Part shown: in pieces, positions 53,184-61,290 of the stretch | How the letters are laid out: each line of letters opens with the position of its first letter | Position numbering within the stretch: position 1 is the stretch's first letter | Origin: Thermoguttaceae bacterium | GTDB lineage: Bacteria > Planctomycetota > Planctomycetia > Pirellulales > Thermoguttaceae | Direction: 5' to 3' | NCBI GenBank assembly: GCA_028695965.1 | Contig: JAQVHZ010000004.1 | Span: 29,097 to 93,096 of the forward strand | DNA length: 64,000 nucleotides | Notes under the pieces: generated by a model | What the model was told of the DNA's origin: nothing | The model's input: only the letters and a program-made list of their open reading frames with translations | Database searches by the model: none | Translations under genes and position numbers: made by a program

Positions 53184-53195
53184 ATCTCAAGCGCC

Positions 53196-54341
53196 TCATA
53201 TGTTGTCGTTGAGGTCGTCAAGGGCTTCTTGCAATGCTAAGAAATCCTCGTCCGTGGTGAAACTATTAACACTTAAACGAACTGTTCCCGCTGGAAATGT
53301 CTTTAGGAACTTGTGTGCAGCAGGAGCGCAGTGCAGTCCGGTGCGGACCGAGATATTTCTTTCACTGAACAATTGCCCCGCAATATCACTGCTTATTCCG
53401 TCAATAATACAGGATACAATACCCACATATTCACGACCTTCGACATTGCCGACGGTAGAAATAATATCATACTCCGACAAAATAGCAATCAATCTACTTC
53501 TATTTGTTTGCTCTTCGGCAGCGAGTCTTATAACGCCCTGTTCCTGAATCCACTTAACAGACGCATTGAGTCCAGAAACGCCGACCGTGTTCATTGTTCC
53601 GAACTCATACCGCTCTGGTAAGGACGTCGGCATATCTTGATTGGCTGAATCAAACCCAGTACCACCAAAAAAAACCGGTTCAAGGTCGACGTCTTGTTTC
53701 ATCACAAAGCCGGATATGCCGGTAGGGCCTAAAAGGGTTTTATGCCCGGCGAAAACAGCAAAGTCAAAAATTTCCTTACCGACGTCGCAGTCAATGAGCC
53801 CTGCAGTTTGAGCCATATCCAATAGCGTGACAGCGTGGAATTCTTTTGCTAACGTGAAAATATCTTCTACTGGCGCAATCAACCCAATTACATTGCTTGC
53901 ATGACTTATAATAACCAAATCCGGCGAAGACTCTTCAAACTGGTATCGTATTCTTTGAAGGTCATAGGCTAATTCCTGATTTACTGAAAGTTCAACGACT
54001 CTAATTACTCCTCTTGCTTCATAGTGATGAAGAGTCCGAGTTACCGCATTATGTTCAAATGGACTTATGTAGACATTTCTTGCCCCTTTTCGAATAATGC
54101 CTTGAATGATAATGTTAAGGGCGATTGTAGCTGACGGTTCAAAAACAACCTGCTTCGCCGGACAATGCAGTAGCCTCTGTATTGCCGACCGTGTATCGTC
54201 AACCAAGCATTTTACGGAACCCGAAGACTTGTAGTCTCCGCGTCCAAAATTACCGCCGGTTTGGCGCTGAAACTGGTCCATACTCTGATATACAATTTCA
54301 GGCTTTGGATATGTAGTCGTAGCATTGTCAAAGTAAGCCAT
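53196..54341 (-). CDS. dndA: cysteine desulfurase, DndA-like (class V aminotransferase)
   Basis: The 381-aa enzyme releases sulfur from cysteine as a persulfide for transfer. MAYFDNATTTYPKPEIV opens the protein. SHASNVIGLIAPVEDIFTLAKEFHAVTLLDMAQTAG is the PLP-aspartate region. The PLP-lysine is in FAGHKTLLGPTGISG near residue 204. The persulfide cysteine is in VRTGLHCAPAAHKFLKTFPAGTVRLS near 340. It resembles the SufS/CsdA-like single-domain branch. It lies 12 bases before the helicase and 10 after the ATPase, so it supplies the operon's own sulfur. The start is preceded by AAGG at 8 bases. Confidence 0.88.
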   Translation of the reverse strand: MAYFDNATTTYPKPEIVYQSMDQFQRQTGGNFGRGDYKSSGSVKCLVDDTRSAIQRLLHCPAKQVVFEPSATIALNIIIQGIIRKGARNVYISPFEHNAVTRTLHHYEARGVIRVVELSVNQELAYDLQRIRYQFEESSPDLVIISHASNVIGLIAPVEDIFTLAKEFHAVTLLDMAQTAGLIDCDVGKEIFDFAVFAGHKTLLGPTGISGFVMKQDVDLEPVFFGGTGFDSANQDMPTSLPERYEFGTMNTVGVSGLNASVKWIQEQGVIRLAAEEQTNRSRLIAILSEYDIISTVGNVEGREYVGIVSCIIDGISSDIAGQLFSERNISVRTGLHCAPAAHKFLKTFPAGTVRLSVNSFTTDEDFLALQEALDDLNDNI

Positions 54342-54351
54342 CAGCCCGCCT

Positions 54352-57300
54352 TCATAAGCATAGTTTTTCTAGTATCTCCATGATGATTTGGCGCTTTTCT
54401 TGCTCAGAAATAGCGTGCCCCATGGAGTCTAGTGAGTTTGTAATTTGATTATACAGAAGTTCACCACGTTTGCTACGACTAACTCGTTCAAAACTCTTTG
54501 TCGTAGCTGACCCATCTGCTTCAACAAACGTTACCCTATAGTTCCTAGACTGTTCCTCTTTTTCCTCTGCTTCCCCTTCCGTATAGCTTTCGGCGGTCTG
54601 CTTATACTGTTTCATCTTTCGTGTGAAAGTATCAAAAACGCCGTCATCCCAATCTTCAATCCTTAGTCCGGTAGCCATTTTGGCCAAGCGAGCGATAAAC
54701 GTCACCTCATCGTGGGTAACGGTCTTAAATAATGCAAGGCACTTATCTGTGCCGTCGGGAAAAATATGGTTGAAGGCAGAGGGACTAATTGAACGACACC
54801 ATTCTTGAATCGTTGAAAACAGAAGCATTCGTGCAGAGCGCTTCTTGTTTTGAGGAAGCATGAAGATTTTTTTCGTCTGCTCAACCAGCGTCTTTCGTAG
54901 ATGATCGGTGACATTATCAAAGTAATCTTTAGAGGCAATGATATTTTCTGCTAGTCCCGCAGAAAAATCTCCCACATAGCCAAAGGCCTTTGGAAGTTTA
55001 TCAAAGAGCAGTTCATAACTGCTTGTGTTTTGCTTCAGGAGGTTAAGCATGAAAAGACGTCTGGTATCTACCTCTCCGCCCTTTGGATCTTTCTTGATTT
55101 CCTTCGCATATTTAGGCAATGACCAAAACCAGCGCTTCATCGCATTCACAAGGAAATCGTATGTGTTTGCGCCCTTTTCCAATTCAATGATGTGATCAGC
55201 AAATGCCTGAGCAAGCTGTTTGACAAATCTCGCTTTTTCCGCATCCCAGTCGAGATAAACCAAGGAAAAATCCCTGGGATGCTCATTGATTTGAAGGAGA
55301 ACGCCCGAAGATATCGGCGCTTGTCCAGATCTTTCCAGTATCGCCACCTCCTTCTTATACTTGTGGAGAACAACAGCCAAGTAAATCGGAATTAGCCCTT
55401 TGCGCAGTCCAATTTTATACTCAGGAAGTGTTAGCATATCATATAGTTCACCAAAGCTAACGCTTTCATTGGTCCCTGCACGCAACATGAAGTTTTCAAT
55501 AGTTTTCAGCATATTGGCAATTTTACCATCGCCATCTGGACGTAAATTGAGAGCAGGTATTCCATCCTGACTCACTAAAATGCCTGTCTTTACCAATGTG
55601 CTTCGCATGATAGAAACTTCTTGCCCCGTACCAGAAAGACCAAGATTATCTTCAAGCTGGTTGCGTAGTAACGCCGCGATAATTTTACTTCTGCTGTTGC
55701 TTGCAACGCTCGTGACCACATTTCGGTTTACAGCCTCGTTGCTAATGACAGGAGTGAGGGGGAACACGTTGTCACAAATATCAGACAACAACTCAGTCAA
55801 AGCCGCTTTCCTGCGTATGTTTTGGATCTCCCCGTTAAAGATATAGCTAGATTTATACTGCTCAGGACGAGTGTAAACCGATATGAAACTATTGATTACT
55901 TCACGCAAATCCTCATAGATCACATCGTACTCGTTAAATAGGATCGGATCTTCAGAGGCTGCTTCACGCAAGAAAGATACGGCTTCATATTCATGAGCCA
56001 CTTCGTCAATGCTTGTGTAATGATTGGGCAGTATAAAAACATGACGGTTACATCCCTTGCTTGTAGAAAGCAGGGTTTCTTTCAAGCGTTTGATAGATTC
56101 TCCACTGTTTGGTATCACCGCATAGATTACGCCGTCGGCGTCGATCTTTTCACTCTTCGTTATCCAGTCAGTATCCGGTCTTACTTCGCTTTCATCAATA
56201 AACTCGAAGGAGAAATACCGAGTCATCTCACGAGCATCATTATAACGAGACGGATACATATAATTGTCAAAATTAAATGCATTCAGAGTTTCCTTAACAG
56301 AAATCTTCTTTGCATGAGACTCCGTATAGTCGCGTATTTTCTGCTTGACGTCCACGCCGGAAGTTTGCTTCAATTTCAAGAAGTCGTTGCTTCTTTTCAG
56401 ATAGACAACATAGTCTCGGTCTATTAGGTTATCTATCGCGTCCGTAATCTCTGGAACAGAATAAGAGGAAGAAAATACGCCGACTATTTCATCCTTAGTA
56501 GGTTTGAGTCTTTCGAACTGACCGACTGCGTAGAAGAGAGAAAGCGTCTTTATAATCTTTGCTTCTAATGATTCAGGAGCAATCTGGGCGAGGATATTCG
56601 CAGTTAGAGTATAGTTCTGATGAATCTCGCTAGAATAGACTTCCTTCTTAAAGAGGGGGTCAAAATAGTCGTAAATTAAGTCCGGGGTGATTAGTACGAA
56701 ATTATCGCTCGCTTGCTCTAAATACGATGGAAGCGTAGCGCTTCCTGGCGCAGACAGAAATGTAAAAAGCGTGCGCTCATTCTGTGCGACACGTTCGGAT
56801 AATCTCGGCAATATAAATGTCGAAACAGGATGTAACGGATAGCATCCATCCAAAGCCACATCCAGATCCTCACTATTCTCTGAGAACAACAGGTGCGAGG
56901 CGTATCGTTGCTCTATGTCTCTAAATTCACTCTTGTGTTTTTTCTTAAAATTTTTCCATAAAACGTCTTCTCTTTGAATTACAGACGATATAACCTCGTA
57001 GGTCTGTGAGAAGTTGTTGTTCAGGCGGATATGTTTAAAACGCTCAGAGACTCCACGCCAACCGTCAACTTTCTGTTTGGGAAGCTTGTCGATATAGTTT
57101 GCAATCTCTTTATGGGAAATCAGCATCAAATGAAGCTGTAATGGTCCACTACGATTACATTTCTCAGCAAAGTCTTGAAGCGTCTTTATATCGCTCAAAG
57201 ACGCTTCTGTAATATTAGCCTCAAGATATTTACTGAACTCGTCGTAAACGACATATATTCCCGTATATTCTTTTGCACGCAACCCCTTAGCTATACTTTC

Positions 57301-57966
57301 ATAGAGCTCCACAATATCAAATCCGAGGAAAGGGTTAAAAATACTTCCTGCCGTTAATGACGGATAGATTCGTTCGAACTGTTCATAGGCAGTTATATCA
57401 TAAGATTCAAGAGCTTTAATGAATGCGGAGACCGGCGAGTTAATCGCAGATTGAAACGCGCTGTATGTGTCAGGGAATTCCTTCTTCCATCTTTCAATAA
57501 CAGAAATGGCCGCCTTATAGTTCGTTTCTGGCATTACATCAAAGAGATCGTTGTCTGAAAGAGTCCTTTGAATAGCCAACAAGAATGCTTGGGATAAGCT
57601 CGTATTACTTCCAGTAATTACAACTGGAAGAATTTTGTTTGGACTATCGTAGTAATTGAGAACGCACTGCTTTTTTTGGGGGTAATCCTCTAATTTCAGC
57701 AGAAGTTTTTCAAACAGTTTCAAGTCGCGCTTTTGTAAAATTGAGAGGATGGCCAAAACAATGTGCGACTTGCCTTTACCATACGCTCCTATTAAGATGC
57801 GAGCCCTCTCCGTCGAAGCTTCATCTGTGCTCAGAAGAATTTCCTCAAGGAGGTCAAGCGCGGACTTGGTGGGTATGAAATTTTTCAGCTTTTCATCGCT
57901 GTTCAGGTCAAATCCGATGTTTACGGAATATTGGAATCCCGAAGCAACTGAAATCATCTTACTCAT
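54352..57966 (-). CDS. BrxC/PglY-like large P-loop ATPase
   Basis: The 1204-aa protein has Walker A LIGAYGKGKSHI near residues 57-68 and Walker B YVVYDEFSKYL near 250. YIDKLPKQKVDGWRGVSERFKHIRL follows, an arginine-finger-like block. This is the fold of BREX BrxC/PglY ATPases, which are also about 1200 aa. The C-terminal half is helical, with an acidic AEEKEEQSRN region near 1160. BrxC proteins assemble on DNA with partner modification enzymes, so it may place the sulfur-transfer enzymes. It is separated from DUF4007 by 14 bases and from dndA by 10. Assignment to BrxC is by length and motifs, not by search. Confidence 0.8.
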   Translation of the reverse strand: MSKMISVASGFQYSVNIGFDLNSDEKLKNFIPTKSALDLLEEILLSTDEASTERARILIGAYGKGKSHIVLAILSILQKRDLKLFEKLLLKLEDYPQKKQCVLNYYDSPNKILPVVITGSNTSLSQAFLLAIQRTLSDNDLFDVMPETNYKAAISVIERWKKEFPDTYSAFQSAINSPVSAFIKALESYDITAYEQFERIYPSLTAGSIFNPFLGFDIVELYESIAKGLRAKEYTGIYVVYDEFSKYLEANITEASLSDIKTLQDFAEKCNRSGPLQLHLMLISHKEIANYIDKLPKQKVDGWRGVSERFKHIRLNNNFSQTYEVISSVIQREDVLWKNFKKKHKSEFRDIEQRYASHLLFSENSEDLDVALDGCYPLHPVSTFILPRLSERVAQNERTLFTFLSAPGSATLPSYLEQASDNFVLITPDLIYDYFDPLFKKEVYSSEIHQNYTLTANILAQIAPESLEAKIIKTLSLFYAVGQFERLKPTKDEIVGVFSSSYSVPEITDAIDNLIDRDYVVYLKRSNDFLKLKQTSGVDVKQKIRDYTESHAKKISVKETLNAFNFDNYMYPSRYNDAREMTRYFSFEFIDESEVRPDTDWITKSEKIDADGVIYAVIPNSGESIKRLKETLLSTSKGCNRHVFILPNHYTSIDEVAHEYEAVSFLREAASEDPILFNEYDVIYEDLREVINSFISVYTRPEQYKSSYIFNGEIQNIRRKAALTELLSDICDNVFPLTPVISNEAVNRNVVTSVASNSRSKIIAALLRNQLEDNLGLSGTGQEVSIMRSTLVKTGILVSQDGIPALNLRPDGDGKIANMLKTIENFMLRAGTNESVSFGELYDMLTLPEYKIGLRKGLIPIYLAVVLHKYKKEVAILERSGQAPISSGVLLQINEHPRDFSLVYLDWDAEKARFVKQLAQAFADHIIELEKGANTYDFLVNAMKRWFWSLPKYAKEIKKDPKGGEVDTRRLFMLNLLKQNTSSYELLFDKLPKAFGYVGDFSAGLAENIIASKDYFDNVTDHLRKTLVEQTKKIFMLPQNKKRSARMLLFSTIQEWCRSISPSAFNHIFPDGTDKCLALFKTVTHDEVTFIARLAKMATGLRIEDWDDGVFDTFTRKMKQYKQTAESYTEGEAEEKEEQSRNYRVTFVEADGSATTKSFERVSRSKRGELLYNQITNSLDSMGHAISEQEKRQIIMEILEKLCL

Positions 57967-57980
57967 GGTTTTATTTCCGG

Positions 57981-58871
57981 TTACTGTTTGTTAACGTCTT
58001 GATAATAAGCGTCAACACAGTCTTGGAATGTAAGTTCCTCATTAATATGAATAACATCCAACCCTGCGGTTCTGTTAATCTTGATTATTCCCGTTTCTTG
58101 CACTTGATACAAAATATCGAGCATTGAGATGGCGTCAAGATTGAATGTTTTGCCGATATTGCATGGAGCTGTCAGCAATTCGTTCAACCTTATCTCTCTC
58201 GCTTCTTCTGCTTGGTCAACGATAACCGCTAACGCTACCCACGGATTGATTGTCTTCGCAACAGGAATCGCTTTTCTGTAAGTCTTTTTTCCTTTGCTCA
58301 AAATATCGACAAGTCCAAGTTCGCCAAAGGGACAATCAATATTGTTTTCTGGCTCTACACGCTTAGGGTTAGTCTTATATCTCGGCAAATAAGTACTAAT
58401 GATGCATGAGAAATCTTCATTTAATGAACGAAAAGCGACGTCAGCTTCTCCTTCCATACGGATACGTCTTTGCAAGAACTCAACAAAGTCGTCTCGTGAA
58501 AACTCAGACATATTAAATTCATTGAAAAAGAAATACCACGCAGTGGCGTCGTTCCTATTGGAAGCGAGTCGGTAATGAAGCAGATAGAGCGTTCCTAATT
58601 CTTCTATATAGCGGTCATTCTTATACACGCTTTCACCAAGAGGAGTAAAGCTTTGAAAACGCTTGCCGCTATTGGGTTCTTCTGTCAGACCAACTGCTTG
58701 TAACCAATACCGGAGCGCCTTAACCATATTTGCCCCTATTCCGAAGACGTCCATCGGGTTCTCGTCTTTAGCGACGAACACATCGGGCTTTAGCTGGACA
58801 TGCTTCATGCCTTTGCTAAGCCATCCTTTTCTTATAAAAAACGTGTCATGGGCACGAAATTTCATTGCCAC
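57981..58871 (-). CDS. DUF4007 family protein
   Basis: The 296-aa protein begins with FRAHDTFFIRKGWLSKGMKHV, then DVFGIGANMVKALRYWLQAVGL, the DUF4007 signature (HETFFLRKGWL...GVGKNMVKSIRYW-type). The family is often found beside PAPS-reductase-like and BrxC-like genes in defence loci, and its biochemical role is unknown. A winged-helix-like fold and DNA binding are possible. A GTG start at 58871 follows GGAGG at seven bases. The gap to the DndC-like gene is 27 bases. The conserved block near the start suggests protein-protein or DNA contact. Confidence 0.85.
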   Translation of the reverse strand: MAMKFRAHDTFFIRKGWLSKGMKHVQLKPDVFVAKDENPMDVFGIGANMVKALRYWLQAVGLTEEPNSGKRFQSFTPLGESVYKNDRYIEELGTLYLLHYRLASNRNDATAWYFFFNEFNMSEFSRDDFVEFLQRRIRMEGEADVAFRSLNEDFSCIISTYLPRYKTNPKRVEPENNIDCPFGELGLVDILSKGKKTYRKAIPVAKTINPWVALAVIVDQAEEAREIRLNELLTAPCNIGKTFNLDAISMLDILYQVQETGIIKINRTAGLDVIHINEELTFQDCVDAYYQDVNKQ

Positions 58872-58898
58872 AACATAACCTCCATCACTCGCTTCGTC

Positions 58899-60614
58899 TC
58901 ACTTCGTCCTAAGATATTTATCCATCATGCAACCGCCATCAAGATATTTGGCTGTCATACAAGTCTTGCAATGGACACACTTTTGAGGGTCAATGTAATA
59001 CCCGAAGTTGTTGATAGTTATTGCGCCTATCCGACAAAGCGACTCGCATTTCAAACACTTTCTACAAGCGTTAAACTTTCTTATTTGATACCCAACCATC
59101 CTCTGCAAATCATCGTGAGCGGCGACATTCATCGTCCGTACTTTTACAGCATACTCATAACCGTCTTGATTAAATGGTTGGAGAGAGAGAATGGGCACAT
59201 TCGTTCTATGATCGAGCACAATAACTTCTCTCAACAATTTTTTTCCAAGCTCTGGCGCTACTCGTCCGAATGGAACGAACATACCAACAAGTTCATCGTC
59301 AAACGGTCTTACCAATCGGTATATTTTTGCATATTCTTCAGCGGTACAGTTTGTAAATTTAATTTTTACATCGTTTGCAGAAGCAAGACCATTGCCGCCT
59401 TGCCGAGCCTTCCACTTGCCCGTATCGACATATACTTCCGGGTCAGGCTTGCCTATTTTCTTTGCAAATCCAACCAGAAAATCACGCCACTTCTTTGACT
59501 GTTCTGGCATATAGATTTTCGATAAAAATTGTGCGCGTCGATTATTATTCGGACAACACCAGCAGCCAACACGGTCATAACCTAGACGATATGCTTCGTT
59601 AAAATCGATATTTTCAGCAATAAGATACAGCCAAATGTCTATGTCTTTCCAAAAGAAGATAGGAGAGGCTACTGTTTGTTGCTGTATTTTTACTGCATCT
59701 GCGCTATCCTCTATACGATTGTACTTGCTTCGACTTGCCGATTCTGATTTCCTAATGCCATAGAAAGTCAATATCTGCTGGTTACGATACAAACTATTTA
59801 TTACCCGCGCAATAGGTCCTGTTTTAAACATTGAACAACACCAACGCATCATTCTCGCTGGAGGACCTATATCTTCGCATACGTCACGGAAATTTTGTTC
59901 GTCATTTTTGGCAATCTGAAAAATTGCGTTAGGGTGGGCTTCTCTGAACCGTCGAGCATATTCAATCGTGCTAGGAAACTCTAAGGTTGTATCTCCAAAA
60001 ATATGAACAAGATGAGGATTGCTTAGAGCCTTAAGAGCTAGGTCCGCAGTCACAGTAGAATCTTTGCCGCCAGAAAAAGAGACAACTACCCTTTCTTCGG
60101 GATACTTAGAAGCCGCATTTCTAATAAAACGATGCGCCTCGTCTATTATGTAGTTTAGACGATCTCTATTAGCTAAGACAAAGGTTTTCAGATAGTTGTC
60201 AAAATGCTCGTATGAGTTTCCTTCTTGGAACTGATGAAGCAGTTCGACAATTTTATCGGCGTCAATGGTTTGATACAGGCTATTGGAGATTGCGATGGAC
60301 TTCCCATCTATATAATATCGATGGTTGCAAGCCCATACAGACTTTTCAATATATTCATGAGGTTTCTTTTGTAATATCAGCTCGACCAAAAGCCGTTCTT
60401 CTGGAAAAACCGGACGAAGATCGGCAGTCATGTATCTTGTTTTGTTTTTACAAAGAGGGCACGTTCCCTTGTCAGCTTGAACAGAGACTTGGATTACCGG
60501 AATACGACAATTGCTGCACCAATAGATTTCCACGGGAAAGTCTTCGACAGTCACTTCGCCGCAAAGAGGGCAGGTACTATCGTTCGTCTCTATATTACAC
60601 TTGTTGCACCACAC
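58899..60614 (-). CDS. DndC-like PAPS-reductase-family enzyme with zinc ribbons and ferredoxin domain
   Basis: DndC-type proteins replace a non-bridging DNA phosphate oxygen with sulfur. From the GTG at 60614 the protein is 571 aa. The N-terminus has four CxxC pairs (CNKC, CPLC, CSNC, CPLC), making two zinc ribbons. The PP-loop SFSGGKDST is near residues 179-187, followed by RWCCSMFKTGP and the cysteine-rich GCWCCPNNNRRAQF. The C-terminus is a ferredoxin-like pair of clusters, CRKCLKCESLCRIGAITI and CVHCKTCMTAKYLDGGC. Ordinary DndC lacks the ribbons and ferredoxin. GGGAGGAGG lies five bases before GTG, stronger than the track's TTG at 60653. It heads the operon. Confidence 0.88.
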   Translation of the reverse strand: MWCNKCNIETNDSTCPLCGEVTVEDFPVEIYWCSNCRIPVIQVSVQADKGTCPLCKNKTRYMTADLRPVFPEERLLVELILQKKPHEYIEKSVWACNHRYYIDGKSIAISNSLYQTIDADKIVELLHQFQEGNSYEHFDNYLKTFVLANRDRLNYIIDEAHRFIRNAASKYPEERVVVSFSGGKDSTVTADLALKALSNPHLVHIFGDTTLEFPSTIEYARRFREAHPNAIFQIAKNDEQNFRDVCEDIGPPARMMRWCCSMFKTGPIARVINSLYRNQQILTFYGIRKSESASRSKYNRIEDSADAVKIQQQTVASPIFFWKDIDIWLYLIAENIDFNEAYRLGYDRVGCWCCPNNNRRAQFLSKIYMPEQSKKWRDFLVGFAKKIGKPDPEVYVDTGKWKARQGGNGLASANDVKIKFTNCTAEEYAKIYRLVRPFDDELVGMFVPFGRVAPELGKKLLREVIVLDHRTNVPILSLQPFNQDGYEYAVKVRTMNVAAHDDLQRMVGYQIRKFNACRKCLKCESLCRIGAITINNFGYYIDPQKCVHCKTCMTAKYLDGGCMMDKYLRTK

Positions 60615-60652
60615 AAGCGCCTCCTCCCTCGTGGTTTTCTCATAACTTCTCA

Positions 60653-60670
60653 ATATAGTATGTGCTATAT
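60653..60670 (-). promoter_or_regulatory. possible operator of the phosphorothioation operon
   Basis: ATATAG, 6 bases, CTATAT: a perfect 6-bp inverted repeat 39-56 bases upstream of the GTG start, where the promoter should lie. No clear -35/-10 pair to the housekeeping consensus could be fitted, which is compatible with use of an alternative sigma factor. The repeat is short, so chance is possible. Confidence 0.4.
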
Positions 60671-60946
60671 CGTGACCATGGAATGAATTAGTTCTCTAGC
60701 GTGCCTCCGGTTTCCTGAACGTGAACATATATTGGCTTCATAGGTAGTTTAAGAGTAAAATGTGTCGTGAGAACCATTGATATTTCCTTGTTCATCCATT
60801 TTTGGGGCATGATTCTAGACTTGACGAACCGAGGCTTTTCACGAGAATATCTTTTGTCGCTGCAGCGCCTTCTACTTTATCACTCTTACCAATCTGGTGA
60901 GAGTAAACACCTCACAATATTATACTCTCGTAGGAAACGACGTCCA

Positions 60947-61108
60947 ACTTTTTGCAACTAAATTAGCTCGCAACAACTCCTAAGTCTTTTCCGACCACGC
61001 ACCATCAATTATAAGTTGTATTTTGAACGACGCCTTACTTTTCGAACAGTGAATGTTCGTAAATGATGATGCGTGTAGTTTGATGAGTGATTCAGGTTGC
61101 AATATGAG
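60947..61108 (+). repeat. MITE-like element, copy 3 (about 162 bp)
   Basis: The left end AACTTTTTGCAAC has drifted. The right end TGCAATATGAG is intact at 61098-61108. Inside, CTCGCAACAACTCCTAAGTCTTTTCCGAC matches copy 2 (CTCATAACAATTGCTAAGTCCTTGCCGAC), and GTTCGTAAATGATGATGCGTGTAGTTT matches copy 2 near 15058-15085. It lies between the phosphorothioation operon and the next gene. The rest of 60671-61290 holds no credible ORF. Confidence 0.6.
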
Positions 61109-61290
61109 TTTTCACCAAAATAGAATCAAAATGGGCAAAGAGCGGTCCAATTGCCACATGGAACTATATATACTTTGCTGCCTCATAAAATGCCCTTTTC
61201 AACACTGGTCTTACACATGGTAGACAACGCCTTCCAGCGCCGTTTAAAGCTGCTCTTGTCTTTTGGGGGACCAATGCGAGAGACCCGGTT

